Shown piece by piece: positions 7,082 to 15,707 of a DNA stretch of 64,000 nucleotides. Source of the stretch: a virus; IMG/VR virus record IMGVR_UViG_3300036823_000301, positions 1-64,000 of that record; one strand, written 5' to 3'. Below the pieces are notes generated by a model. The model was not told the origin of the DNA and made no database searches. It saw only the letters and a list, made by a program, of their open reading frames with translations. Position 1 is the first letter of the stretch. Every line of letters begins with the position of its first letter. Position numbers and translations under genes: made by a program.

Positions 7082-8776
7082 ATGGCTTTGTCAACATTAG
7101 CCGGCGATTTTTGCGAATTATTTGCCGGCTTAGAGCACGCTCATGGGCAATACTTGCTATCAGGCCAAAAATCATCAAAAGGCAAAGCATTAGGCCGCGG
7201 AACGTGGATTAAGACTGGGCCTGCTACTGAGACTGACTGGCAGCGGCATCTTGCCGGCGACATGCATCTCGGTGTCCCACCTCTGCGCCGCGATGGGACC
7301 TGTACCTGGGGTGCGATCGACGTTGATGAATATCCCGTTGACCATAAATCAGTTGCCAAGCGGGTCTCAGATCTCGCGCTTCCTCTGACGCTAATCAGAT
7401 CGAAATCGGGGGGCGGCCATCTTTTCCTGTTTCTGACGCGGCCAGAATCCGCTGCTGCTGTCAGATCAAAGCTCTTTTTGTTCGTCAAAATTCTTGGTTG
7501 GTCTACCAAGACCGAGATTTTCCCGAAGCAGAATGTGCTTACAGAAAATCAGGATGCCTGCGCTGAATGCAGGGGGTCCGGCGGGGTGAATGGTGAACAG
7601 TGTCCGAGCTGCGATGGGTCCGGAAAAGAATCCAGTCTCGGTAGCTGGCTCAACATGCCTTACCAGAACATCGATTATGGGCTGCGTTATGCGTTGGATT
7701 CAGATGGTAATGCGCTTTCAGCGGAAGAATTCATTCAGATAGCCCGTGATCGCGCTATTGATCCCGCACTTCTCGCGGATTTCAGCGAGACCAAGCTCCA
7801 AGCGGACGCCATAGCATCTTCCAATGAAGGGGCCGACGACACCCTCCCATGGGGTCCCCCCTGTCTAAACGCCCTGCTTGTAAATGGTGAAGTTCGGGCT
7901 GGGCTCAGCCGGAGATCTGAAGTTCTTTTCAACCTTGCTATTTATTATAAAAAAGTGTTTCGCGGCAATCGGGATAAGATGATCTCTGCGATCTCTGAGA
8001 TTAATTCGAAATATTTCAATCCTCCAGTTCATTTAAGCGATGTACGTGCGCGTGTTGGAAGCGCCCTCAATAAGAATTATCAATATCGTTGCAATGAATC
8101 TCCGCTCGTAGAGCATTGCGACAACGCCGCCTGCAAACTGAGAAAATTTGGAATTGTAGATCCACTCAGGGTGCGCGGAGTAAACGGAGCGTCTACGCCT
8201 GGACTCAGTGGTGGTGACTTTGGACAGCTTGTTCGCTACGGCACGGATGACGCCACTTTCGAATGGACCATAAGGGGTAAAAAATTAAAATTTAAGGCTA
8301 AGCATATACTTAACCAACGAGAATTTCGTGTCAAGCTGATGAACGATACTGGCTGGGATGTAGGGATCACTAATCCATCAAGTTGGGCCATTATAGTTAA
8401 CAATGCCATGGCCACGTTGATAAATGTTGAAGTTACTTCAGCATTGTTGGAAAAGGGTCAATTCTATAGACACATCGTGAAATTTTGTAGTGGTCGTGTC
8501 ATCGCTAAAGATCTTGAAGAAATTACATCTGGAAAGCCTTTCGTGAAGAATGGTAATTACTATTTTGTGGTGGAAGATTTCATGGAGTATTTGCGTGAAA
8601 AAGGCCAGCCAACAAGATTGGATGACATTTTCATGAAATTCAACGAGATAGGCGTGTTGAGCAAAAGAGAAATATTTAACGGATTAACGTGCGAATACTT
8701 CGTTGTGCCTGGGGCGGAAGCCCTGCAAACTGAAGATTTCAATGTGCCTCGCGACAACCAGGAATCACGATTTTGA
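7082..8776 (+). CDS. AEP-superfamily DNA primase with zinc module
   Basis: The catalytic DxD lies in WGAIDVDEYPV (D80, D82). The sxH motif is SKSGGGHLFLF (108-118), followed by KTEIFPKQ and GSWLNMPY, as in archaeo-eukaryotic primases of phages and of TOTE-type systems. A CxxCxGxG zinc pair (C160, C163, C174, C177) is inserted between catalytic motifs. A C-terminal domain has RRSEVLFNLAIYYKKVFRG and a Cys cluster (C339-C351 region), like a primase C-terminal or helicase-loading domain. No helicase motor is fused. The stop overlaps the TTG start of the UvrD-like helicase, so the pair is coupled. The 3' third is noticeably AT-rich compared with the 5' part. Confidence 0.8.
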   Translation: MALSTLAGDFCELFAGLEHAHGQYLLSGQKSSKGKALGRGTWIKTGPATETDWQRHLAGDMHLGVPPLRRDGTCTWGAIDVDEYPVDHKSVAKRVSDLALPLTLIRSKSGGGHLFLFLTRPESAAAVRSKLFLFVKILGWSTKTEIFPKQNVLTENQDACAECRGSGGVNGEQCPSCDGSGKESSLGSWLNMPYQNIDYGLRYALDSDGNALSAEEFIQIARDRAIDPALLADFSETKLQADAIASSNEGADDTLPWGPPCLNALLVNGEVRAGLSRRSEVLFNLAIYYKKVFRGNRDKMISAISEINSKYFNPPVHLSDVRARVGSALNKNYQYRCNESPLVEHCDNAACKLRKFGIVDPLRVRGVNGASTPGLSGGDFGQLVRYGTDDATFEWTIRGKKLKFKAKHILNQREFRVKLMNDTGWDVGITNPSSWAIIVNNAMATLINVEVTSALLEKGQFYRHIVKFCSGRVIAKDLEEITSGKPFVKNGNYYFVVEDFMEYLREKGQPTRLDDIFMKFNEIGVLSKREIFNGLTCEYFVVPGAEALQTEDFNVPRDNQESRF

Positions 8777-10152
8777 CCCAAACATTGCTGCTAGGGCCAC
8801 CAGGGACCGGTAAGACCCACCGATTGCTTAATGAGATGGAAAAGGTGTTAGCTAGAGGGGTCAAACCCGAGCACATTGCGTTCTGTTCATTTACCCGAGC
8901 AGCAGTCACTGAAGCCACGGAACGTGCCTGCATCAAGTTTGGTCTTGACCCTCAACAGTTACCGTATTTCCGAACACTACATTCTCTTGCTTTTCGTGAA
9001 CTTGCACTGCGTCGTGTGGACGTGCTCGATCGTGAAGATCTTCATAGATTTGGCGAAGTTGTTGGGGAAAATCTAACAGGCCATCATGATTTGGATTCGC
9101 CTACGTTGGGTGAGGATGGTGATGGTTTTCTATTTTTAGATCAATACGCACGCGCCACTGGTATGGATGTCAAAAGTGCGTGGCACGAAACCGGCCTCGA
9201 AGTTAACTATCATCGTGCCAAGAGATTCGCTGACGCCTACACACTGTTCCGTGACGACATTGGCAAGGTCGATTTTACCGACATGCTCGAACAATATGCT
9301 GCGAGAGGCATCGCACCGAATGTCTCCGTCGCGATCATCGATGAAGCCCAAGATCTAACCCCTCTCGCATGGCAGGTCGTGGATCGTGCATTCGGACAGA
9401 TTGACGATCTCTGGGTGGCTGGTGACGATGACCAGACTCTCTATGGATGGTGCGGTGCAAAATCGGACCGTCTATTCGATTGGGGCGGCCAACGCGAAGT
9501 TCTAAGCCAATCTTATCGCCTTCCTAAAACAATTTTCAATGTTGCTTCAGATGTTGTCGCAAACATAGAAAAGCGGAATCCTAAAACTTGGCATCCACGC
9601 GATGCTGTTGGAGAAGTTGAATATTTGGGAGATATTAATCAGTTAGATCTATCTTCTGGTCGCTGGCTGATGTTAGCTAGGACTCGTTACCAATTGAAAC
9701 AACTGGTGAATATTGCGCGGGCGCAGGGGGTAGCGTATTCGCGGATGGGGCAGCCGGCAATTGACGGTGGTGTCATCCGCGATATCCAGGAATACGAACG
9801 CGATCGTAAGGCTGATCCGACGATGCCTGTCTGGTATGAAGCTATGCATGAAATTCCCGCTGAGGACCGCAGTTATATTCGCGGGTTGCGGCGTCGTGGC
9901 GAAGACGTTTTCAGTATGCGTAAGAAAGGAGATGATCGACACATCGAGCCACGTGTTCGCATCAGCACCATCCACGGAGCTAAGGGGTTAGAGGCCGATA
10001 ATGTATTTCTCTTACCAGAATTGACCAAGCGGGTACGTAAAGGGATGGAATTAAATCCTGATGCCGAACGTAGAGTTCAGTATGTGGCTGTAACGCGTGC
10101 CCGTGAACGTCTTGTCATCTTGAATCCTACGCGTCGTGGCTATCAATTTTAG
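8773..10152 (+). CDS. UvrD/PcrA-like SF1 DNA helicase
   Basis: Walker A is GPPGTGKTHRLL (8-19). The Walker B region is VAIIDEAQDLTPLAWQ and motif III is VAGDDDQTLYGWCG. Motif IV is QSYRLP, motif V is ISTIHGAKGLEADNV and motif VI is YVAVTRARERL. The protein is complete but short at 459 aa, with reduced 1B/2B subdomains. The start is a TTG overlapping the primase stop (TTGA). It should be a 3'-5' helicase in replication or repair beside primase and SSB. Confidence 0.88.
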   Translation: MTQTLLLGPPGTGKTHRLLNEMEKVLARGVKPEHIAFCSFTRAAVTEATERACIKFGLDPQQLPYFRTLHSLAFRELALRRVDVLDREDLHRFGEVVGENLTGHHDLDSPTLGEDGDGFLFLDQYARATGMDVKSAWHETGLEVNYHRAKRFADAYTLFRDDIGKVDFTDMLEQYAARGIAPNVSVAIIDEAQDLTPLAWQVVDRAFGQIDDLWVAGDDDQTLYGWCGAKSDRLFDWGGQREVLSQSYRLPKTIFNVASDVVANIEKRNPKTWHPRDAVGEVEYLGDINQLDLSSGRWLMLARTRYQLKQLVNIARAQGVAYSRMGQPAIDGGVIRDIQEYERDRKADPTMPVWYEAMHEIPAEDRSYIRGLRRRGEDVFSMRKKGDDRHIEPRVRISTIHGAKGLEADNVFLLPELTKRVRKGMELNPDAERRVQYVAVTRARERLVILNPTRRGYQF

Positions 10153-10162
10153 CAAAATGGCA

Positions 10163-10192
10163 TTTACAAATCGGCAACACGTCGGCTATAAA
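10163..10192 (+). promoter_or_regulatory. likely sigma70-type promoter
   Basis: TTTACA (10163-10168), an 18-nt spacer and TATAAA (10187-10192), in the 68-bp gap between the helicase and the small-gene cluster. The predicted start is near 10199, with GGAG at 10211-10214 ahead of the ATG at 10221. Together these support a new transcription unit. The -35 is the same TTTACA as in the Y RNA promoter. Confidence 0.5.
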
Positions 10193-10220
10193 TAGCTGCG
10201 TTTTGAACTTGGAGATTTTG

Positions 10221-10526
10221 ATGACAACTCAACAGCGTAAGCGTCCAGGCGGTGGCAAGCCCCCGAAGTCAGCCACTGAGCTTGGCCAAATTCGAGCGGG
10301 TACCACACGCCACAAGATATTGACTATGATGTCAGACAGTAACGTAAGCCATACGCTTGAAGACATGGCTAATGCCGTCGGTGTGACGGCAACACGAGTC
10401 GCGCAGCACGCCTACTGCTTGTGGCGTGACCTTGGAGTCGGTTATCGCTTACGGCCTGATCACACGCTGATTGCGCTGTATCCCCCTGGCAAATCCTTGA
10501 CCGACGCTGTCAAACATGCCCCGTGA
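10221..10526 (+). CDS. winged-helix/HTH-like protein, about 101 aa
   Basis: A basic N-terminus (QQRKRPGGGKPPKS) is followed by TRHKILTMMSDSNVSHTLED and VGVTATRVAQHAYCLWRDLG. The spacing fits a winged helix that reads a short DNA site. It is the first gene after the 10163 promoter, so an early regulator is plausible. The ATG at 10221 has GGAG at a good distance. Confidence 0.5.
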   Translation: MTTQQRKRPGGGKPPKSATELGQIRAGTTRHKILTMMSDSNVSHTLEDMANAVGVTATRVAQHAYCLWRDLGVGYRLRPDHTLIALYPPGKSLTDAVKHAP

Positions 10527-10701
10527 CGATGAGACAGTTGAACTGGTGCTGGACGTCCTGGGGGAGACTGATCTCGGCTGGAGCGTCAGCGATGGTGATG
10601 ATACAGTTGTCTGGTTGCCCAAATCGCTGGTAGAGCGAATAGGTGATACTTCTGTATTTGTTCTTCCTGGCTGGCTCGCGAAGGACAGGGGGTTCGTGTG
10701 A
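10516..10701 (+). CDS. hypothetical protein, 61 aa
   Basis: A short acidic protein that overlaps the end of the preceding gene by 11 bases and the GTG start of the next by four. No recognised family. The tight overlaps argue for a real gene in a compact operon. Confidence 0.5.
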   Translation: MPRDDETVELVLDVLGETDLGWSVSDGDDTVVWLPKSLVERIGDTSVFVLPGWLAKDRGFV

Positions 10702-10907
10702 TATCAGAGCGGAATCATATCGGTAGTAAGATATTCCGAGCGCTGGCAGAAACATCGCCGGTGATCGAGATCGGAGGTACCGACGTGTTCCAACATCTAG
10801 GTATTGGAGATGATGTTGTACTGTCGATCGATGATCTTGAGAACATCACCTACAAGGTCATTGATCGAACAAAGACTCATATTGTGCTTCGTCTCGCTGG
10901 CCCGTGA
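10698..10907 (+). CDS. hypothetical protein, 69 aa
   Basis: It starts with GTG inside the stop of the previous gene and ends overlapping the next GTG. The sequence looks like a small beta-rich domain (VVLSIDDLENITYKVIDRTK). No function is recognised. Confidence 0.5.
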   Translation: MISERNHIGSKIFRALAETSPVIEIGGTDVFQHLGIGDDVVLSIDDLENITYKVIDRTKTHIVLRLAGP

Positions 10908-11128
10908 ATCATCGTGTCATAAGATCACGCAAACTGAAAGGTAGAGAACCGGCTAGCTGGTGTTGCCAGTTAGCGTGTGGGCATCATGTTGAAGTTGTCC
11001 AGAAAGGTTGGCCCAGAGAGCTGGAATGCCCCCTGTGCCCGCCATCCGGACCAGAGTTTGATTTGCGGCAGATACCAATGTTTCCAGAGCTAGGTAGGGG
11101 TAACGATGACCATCGCGGCAAAAGTTAA
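10904..11128 (+). CDS. small zinc-ribbon-like protein, 74 aa
   Basis: Cysteine and histidine pairs (WCCQLACGHHVEV, then ECPLCPP) suggest one zinc site. It belongs to the run of overlapping small genes from 10.2 to 11.8 kb. A nucleic-acid-binding or adaptor role is possible but unsupported. Confidence 0.5.
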   Translation: MNHRVIRSRKLKGREPASWCCQLACGHHVEVVQKGWPRELECPLCPPSGPEFDLRQIPMFPELGRGNDDHRGKS

Positions 11129-11405
11129 TTACGTAGGAAGTCAGTCTCAGTACCGTAAACACACTTGTCATTGGCCGGGTTGTGAGATCGCTGTCCCCCC
11201 TGCCATGTGGGGCTGTCGGATGCATTGGTTTTCGTTACCGACGATTCTACGGAATCAGATTTGGGCTGCTTACCGTCCGGGCCAAGAGATCACTGGTAAA
11301 CCATCCCGTGAATACGTCACTGTGGCAGTTAATGTTCGTGACTGGATAATCAATAATACGAAAAGGCTATCTAATGAGCGTGATTTATACACACTTGACG
11401 TATGA
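11106..11405 (+). CDS. conserved phage Cys/His protein, 99 aa
   Basis: The pattern HTCHWPGCEIAVPPAMWGCR, then HWFSLP and YRPGQE, then REYV, recurs in many proteobacterial phage genomes as far as I recall. The cysteines and histidine probably bind zinc. Its function is unknown. It overlaps both neighbours. Confidence 0.65.
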   Translation: MTIAAKVNYVGSQSQYRKHTCHWPGCEIAVPPAMWGCRMHWFSLPTILRNQIWAAYRPGQEITGKPSREYVTVAVNVRDWIINNTKRLSNERDLYTLDV

Positions 11406-11574
11406 ACAGTTTAAGAATCTCGAAGATCAGATGAAAGAATTCCATGAAACGTCTCATAAGACGACTGGTGGATTTTATCATAAGTCAATACGACTGCGAG
11501 TCACAGACGACCTCATTATGGAATTTCACGGCCCATTGGTAGGAGGTTACGGACATGACGAAGAGCCACAATAA
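11374..11574 (+). CDS. hypothetical protein, 66 aa
   Basis: An overlapping small gene in the 10.2-11.8 kb cluster. Nothing recognisable; mixed helix and strand with several histidines. Confidence 0.45.
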   Translation: MSVIYTHLTYEQFKNLEDQMKEFHETSHKTTGGFYHKSIRLRVTDDLIMEFHGPLVGGYGHDEEPQ

Positions 11575-11833
11575 TCAAAATGACGACGTGTTGGCCAAAG
11601 TGATTGTAAGCATCGACCATTCGGTCGAACCGATAGACGATCGCATTGGATTCGTTAGTGTCTCTATGGCCACGATGTGTCAGTGCCCGCAATGTTGTGA
11701 GCGGGATGCCGTGCTGATCGTGGCCGCCGTGATGGGGTTGGCTCATGCCGGGGGCGTGGAATTTACCCAGATACTGAATCAAGCCCAAGCTATGCTCGCC
11801 TCTGAACGACCTCCGAATATGCTGGTGCATTGA
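11555..11833 (+). CDS. hypothetical protein, 92 aa
   Basis: AGGAGG at 11541-11546 precedes the ATG at 11555. The centre carries a Cys cluster (CQCPQCCERDAV) followed by a hydrophobic helix. I do not recognise a family. It is the last small gene before the ribonucleotide reductase operon. Confidence 0.5.
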   Translation: MTKSHNNQNDDVLAKVIVSIDHSVEPIDDRIGFVSVSMATMCQCPQCCERDAVLIVAAVMGLAHAGGVEFTQILNQAQAMLASERPPNMLVH

Positions 11834-11874
11834 CGACGCGGATTTGTTCAGCTTGAGAAAAATGGGAGTCTCTT

Positions 11875-13704
11875 GTGATTGATCCAGCAGATATTGAAAT
11901 CGATCTGTCACGTGACGCGATTATCACCCCATTAGGTCATCTGACTTTACATGACCGCTATATGGTTAACGGGGAGACGTCGCCGCAGCAGGCATTTGCC
12001 CGTGTCTGTGCCGCTTTTGGTGATGATCTCGAACATGCTCAACGACTCTATGAATACGCCAGCAAACAGTGGTTCGGGTTTGCTACCCCTGTTCTCGCCA
12101 ACGGCGGGACGCGACGTGGTCTACCGATTAGTTGCTTCTTGAATGATGTAGAAGATTCGCGCGGTGGAATACTTCAACACTATACCGAAAATGGTTGGCT
12201 GAGTTCGGTCGGTGGTGGTATCGGCGCCTATGTTGGAGGCATCCGATCGAACGGGCAGAAGACGCGCTATGGTAGCGAATCCAGTGGGCTGATTCCGTTT
12301 ATCAAGCCAATGGATTCTATTATCCTAGCCTTCGCACAAGGCTCGACCCGTCGGGGATCTTACGCAGCCTATGTGGACATCGATCACCCGGAAGTCGAAG
12401 AATTCATCGTCATGCGCAAGCCGCAAGGCGGCGATTCTAATCGTAAGACACTGAATCTCCACCACGGTTTGATGGTGTCTGACGCATTTATGGCAATCAT
12501 CGACCGGTGCACGGCCGATCGTGACGCGGACGATTCCTGGCCCCTGGTTGACCCCCACACGAATCAGGTCGTCAAGACGATTTCAGCGCGCGCTTTGTGG
12601 CGGAGTATTCTGGAAACGCGCATCGAAACAGGGGAGCCGTATCTGATCTTTTCGGGAGCTGTCAATCGCGCCTTCCCCCCTGAACAGACCGCGTTAGGGT
12701 TGCGGTGTAAGAATAGCAATCTTTGTACCGAAATAACTTTGGCTACTGGTCAGGATATTTATGGGCGCAAGCGCACCGCGGTTTGTTGCCTTTCCAGTTT
12801 GAATTTGGCGACATATGCGCAATGGGGTGGCAAACCCTGCGAGCAATTGGTCGAAGACATGCTCCGCATGCTGGATAATGTGCTGACGTCCTTCATAACG
12901 CTAGCTCCCCCTGAACTAGGTGATGCTGTCTACAGTGCAAGTCGGGAACGCTCAGTTGGCCTGGGTGTCATGGGCTGGCACACCTTCTTACAAGACCAGA
13001 GCATGCCGTTCGATTCAGATCGAGCAACCTTCTGGAATGATGTCATCTTCAGACGCTTGCGTGCATATGCTGACAAAGCCAATGCGAAGCTGGCAATTGA
13101 GCGCGGCCCCTGCCCTGATTCGCTTGAGGGGGGGCAGGGGGATAAGCGGTTTATGCATGTTTTGGCGATCGCCCCAAACGCGACCAGCTCAATTATCTGC
13201 GGAGAGGTCTCCCCCGGCATAGAGCCGTCAGCTGCCAACGCATTCACATCGAAAACCCTATCAGGTAGTGGTTTTGTCAAAAATAAATTACTACAAAAGC
13301 TCTTAGCTGGCATCGACCAAGACACCGACGAAGTATGGTCGAATATTGTTACCCGGCGTGGATCAGTTCAGCACCTAGATTTCCTTACGTCTGAACAAAA
13401 ACTAATTTTCCGGACCGCTATGGAGATTGATCAGCTAGCCATTATCAAATTGGCCGCGCAACGCACTCCATATATTTGCCAAGCAGCTTCAACAAATCTG
13501 TTTTTTGCTGGCAATGCAAACGTCAAAGACGTGCATTTCGCCCATCTAGCTGCCTGGAAATTCGGATTGAAATCGCTCTACTACTGCCGTAGCAAGAGTG
13601 TGCGATCTGCGGAAATCCTCTCCCATGCCGTCGTCCTAAAGCCGATCGAAATGTCGGATATCGAGGCGGTTATGAATTCGGATTGCGTTGCTTGTCAGGG
13701 CTGA
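11875..13704 (+). CDS. nrdA: class Ia ribonucleoside-diphosphate reductase, alpha subunit
   Basis: Reduces ribonucleotides to deoxyribonucleotides together with NrdB at 13715. The redox and radical residues are present: the first active-site Cys in LPISCFLN, the Asn-Cys-Glu triad in NSNLCTEI, the second Cys in VCCLSSLNL, and a C-terminal CVACQG that can serve as the shuttle pair. At 609 aa it is shorter than the 760-aa E. coli enzyme. It starts directly at the catalytic region without an N-terminal ATP-cone, so dATP feedback is probably absent. It starts with GTG. It forms a dNTP-supply operon with nrdB and thyX. Confidence 0.92.
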   Translation: MIDPADIEIDLSRDAIITPLGHLTLHDRYMVNGETSPQQAFARVCAAFGDDLEHAQRLYEYASKQWFGFATPVLANGGTRRGLPISCFLNDVEDSRGGILQHYTENGWLSSVGGGIGAYVGGIRSNGQKTRYGSESSGLIPFIKPMDSIILAFAQGSTRRGSYAAYVDIDHPEVEEFIVMRKPQGGDSNRKTLNLHHGLMVSDAFMAIIDRCTADRDADDSWPLVDPHTNQVVKTISARALWRSILETRIETGEPYLIFSGAVNRAFPPEQTALGLRCKNSNLCTEITLATGQDIYGRKRTAVCCLSSLNLATYAQWGGKPCEQLVEDMLRMLDNVLTSFITLAPPELGDAVYSASRERSVGLGVMGWHTFLQDQSMPFDSDRATFWNDVIFRRLRAYADKANAKLAIERGPCPDSLEGGQGDKRFMHVLAIAPNATSSIICGEVSPGIEPSAANAFTSKTLSGSGFVKNKLLQKLLAGIDQDTDEVWSNIVTRRGSVQHLDFLTSEQKLIFRTAMEIDQLAIIKLAAQRTPYICQAASTNLFFAGNANVKDVHFAHLAAWKFGLKSLYYCRSKSVRSAEILSHAVVLKPIEMSDIEAVMNSDCVACQG

Positions 13705-13714
13705 GGAGTCGCAA

Positions 13715-14680
13715 ATGAGTTTGCTAGATAGCCGCGAATATTATAAACCATTCCACTATGGCTGGGCGTTTGATGGGTATCAGCTTCAGAAGAAAATTGA
13801 ATGGTTGCCTGAAGAGGTGCCGCTACTGAACGACGTGAAGGATTGGAATCTGCGGCTGTCACCCCCTGAACGTAATCTTCTGACGCAAATCTTCCGGTTT
13901 TTCACGCAGACAGACGCCGACATTGCAAGCGGATACTATGAGCGGTTCCTGCCGAAATTTGGGCATCCCGAGATACGTATGATGATGGGTGCGTTTGCCT
14001 CGATGGAAGCGACTCATATGCACGCCTATTCGATGTTGCTCGACACCGTTGGTATGCCTGAGTCAGAATATCGTGCATTTCACTCTTATAAAGAAATGCG
14101 TGCTAAGCATGAATTCATGTTCCGGAACCGACAAAACCCTGATCCAATTCGGAATCTAGCGATTGATCTGGCAGTCTTTTCTGCTTTCGGTGAAGGCATG
14201 CAGCTATTTTCGTCGTTTGCGATTCTTCAGAATTTTGCCCGTTACGGCAAAATGCAGGGCATGAATTCGATCATCACCTATTCGATTCGCGATGAGAGTT
14301 TACACGTCGAATATATGATTAAGCTATTCAGAGCGTTGCTTGACGAAAATCCGCATCTCTCAGGACAGAACCTCTATCCCGAGATAGCGCACATCGCCCA
14401 GGAGATGGTCGAGCTAGAGGATCACTTTATTGACCTTGCGTTTGAGCAGGGGGGAATCGAAGGTTTATCGCCGGAGGACGTAAAGCTCCATATCCGCCAT
14501 ATCGCGGACCGCCGGATGGAACAGCTTGGCTACCATCCGATCTATGGACAACGTGTCACCCCCCTGTCCTGGATCGATCACATCGTCAACGGTGCAGAAC
14601 ACGTCAACTTTTTCGAACAACGCTCGACAGATTATGCCAAATCGAGCTTGAGTGGTGACTGGGGAGATATCGGCTTCTAA
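13715..14680 (+). CDS. nrdB: class Ia ribonucleotide reductase, beta subunit
   Basis: The diiron and radical residues are visible: TQTDAD (first Asp), MEATHMHAYS (Glu, His three residues on, Tyr seven on, as in E. coli E115/H118/Y122), GEGMQL (Glu) and RDESLHVEYM (Glu, His). At about 321 aa it is complete. The ATG at 13715 follows GAGGAG and lies 10 bases after the nrdA stop. It generates the tyrosyl radical for NrdA. Confidence 0.92.
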   Translation: MSLLDSREYYKPFHYGWAFDGYQLQKKIEWLPEEVPLLNDVKDWNLRLSPPERNLLTQIFRFFTQTDADIASGYYERFLPKFGHPEIRMMMGAFASMEATHMHAYSMLLDTVGMPESEYRAFHSYKEMRAKHEFMFRNRQNPDPIRNLAIDLAVFSAFGEGMQLFSSFAILQNFARYGKMQGMNSIITYSIRDESLHVEYMIKLFRALLDENPHLSGQNLYPEIAHIAQEMVELEDHFIDLAFEQGGIEGLSPEDVKLHIRHIADRRMEQLGYHPIYGQRVTPLSWIDHIVNGAEHVNFFEQRSTDYAKSSLSGDWGDIGF

Positions 14681-14697
14681 TAGATGGAGAGTATCAG

Positions 14698-15552
14698 ATG
14701 ACAACAACTGTAAGAGTTATAGCAGACAGCTATTACGATCACGGTGTTCGCCTCACAACATTACAATTGAAATACCCGCGCTTCATTCATCCGGAATTTT
14801 TGACTCATCGTGTGTTTTCAAGAAACGCGAGCTCTTCGCGGGCAACCCCTGTTGAGCGTATCATCGAATCGCTTGAGCGCGATCCAGTACGTCCATGTGA
14901 ATGGGGTAAAAACAGACCTGGTATGCAGGCACATGAAATTTTCGACCCTCTCGAAGTTTTTGAATTGGAGAGTTTATGGATAGACGCCATGGCCGAGATG
15001 GTTCGTGTGGCCAAGAATATGGTAGCTCGTGGTGTACACAAATCCATCGTGAATCGACTATTGGAGCCATGGTCCCATATCAATGTGATTGTGACATCGA
15101 CAGAGTGGTCAAACTTTGAAGAATTGCGTTGCCATCCAGACGCCGCACCGGAAATGCAAGAATTGGCTCAAGCCATTCGTGATGAGATGGTGTTAAGTGG
15201 CCCACAAATTCTACATGCTGGTGAATGGCATATTCCATATGTCAACTTGATTGAACGCAGTCAGCTGAATCTACAGGCACAGTTGAAAATAAGTGTGGCT
15301 CGCTGCGCACGTGTGTCGTTTTTGACACACGAAGGCAAAGTACCTCAAACTGCTAAGGATTTGGAGCTTTACGATCGTTTGGTTGGTGCGAAGCCGCTGC
15401 ATGCCAGCCCATCCGAACATCAAGCTACCCCTGATCCGACGAATGCTCACTGTTCCGAGCATGGTAATTTTCGTGGCTGGCGGCAATTCCGCAAAATTCT
15501 GGAGAAAGATTCGACACTTTTAGCTTTACAGCAGACCGCCATAGCAGTATGA
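14698..15552 (+). CDS. thyX: flavin-dependent thymidylate synthase
   Basis: The ThyX motif appears as THRVFSRNASSSR (36-48), matching RHRxxSxNxxSxR except that the first residue is Thr. NRLLEPWSHINVIVTSTEWS is the typical C-terminal substrate/FAD region. It makes dTMP from dUMP with methylene-tetrahydrofolate, completing the nrdAB operon. Its last codons overlap the promoter predicted for the downstream noncoding RNAs. Confidence 0.9.
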   Translation: MTTTVRVIADSYYDHGVRLTTLQLKYPRFIHPEFLTHRVFSRNASSSRATPVERIIESLERDPVRPCEWGKNRPGMQAHEIFDPLEVFELESLWIDAMAEMVRVAKNMVARGVHKSIVNRLLEPWSHINVIVTSTEWSNFEELRCHPDAAPEMQELAQAIRDEMVLSGPQILHAGEWHIPYVNLIERSQLNLQAQLKISVARCARVSFLTHEGKVPQTAKDLELYDRLVGAKPLHASPSEHQATPDPTNAHCSEHGNFRGWRQFRKILEKDSTLLALQQTAIAV

Positions 15553-15553
15553 A
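15525..15553 (+). promoter_or_regulatory. promoter for the Y RNA block
   Basis: TTTACA (15525-15530), exactly 17 nt, then TATGAA (15548-15553). It lies across the thyX stop codon. The predicted start falls at about 15559-15561, the first bases of the closing stem of the first RNA element. The positional agreement makes this one of the better promoter calls here. Confidence 0.55.
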
Positions 15554-15557
15554 GTCT

Positions 15558-15691
15558 GTGTCGAGTCGGATGAGGTTGATTATCCTTTTGGCGGACGAGG
15601 TCGAAGGTTCGAGTCCTTCTCCTAGGGTAAATCCTAGGGTAGCTCAGCTGGTAGAGCGCGCGTATATCAACTTTGAATTTTTACTCGACAC
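15558..15691 (+). ncRNA. yrlA: Y RNA-like element 1 with tRNA-mimic module (YrlA type)
   Basis: The ends form a 9-bp stem (GTGTCGAGT 15558-15566 with ACTCGACAC 15683-15691). A hairpin follows at 15568-15585 (GGATGA/TTATCC). Its loop side AGGTTGAT (15573-15580) can pair with ATCAACTT (15666-15673). Between them lies a complete T-arm, acceptor stem and D-arm in circularly permuted order. Bacterial Y RNAs of the YrlA family are known to carry such a permuted tRNA mimic at one end and a Ro60-binding stem at the other, and the next gene encodes Ro60/Rsr. The folding is by hand; no energy was computed. A permuted tRNA gene is the main alternative, but no credible anticodon stem-loop can be drawn. 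Confidence 0.8.
15603..15657 (+). other. circularly permuted tRNA-like module inside Y RNA element 1
   Basis: The T-arm GAAGGTTCGAGTCCTTC (15603-15619) is followed by TCCTAGG (15620-15626), a 6-nt loop (GTAAAT), CCTAGGG (15633-15639), TA, and a D-arm (GCTC 15642-15645, loop with GG, GAGC 15654-15657). The two acceptor strands pair over all seven positions, the last as G-U. The order is 3' half then 5' half, joined at the acceptor end. Both AvrII-type CCTAGG strands are themselves palindromic. Confidence 0.85.
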
Positions 15692-15707
15692 TGAAGTTTG
15701 TTTGTTG

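Noticed and set aside
11516-11911. 131-codon minus-strand frame
   Set aside because: It runs against tightly overlapping plus-strand genes and shows no domain.
11875-13704. Intein or intron in nrdA
   Set aside because: These are common insertion targets, but the protein reads continuously through all catalytic motifs.
15603-15660. Ordinary tRNA gene or permuted two-piece tmRNA
   Set aside because: The D- and T-arms are clear but the order is 3' half first, no anticodon stem-loop can be paired, and there is no tag reading frame. The neighbouring rsr gene and repeated elements fit a Y RNA better.
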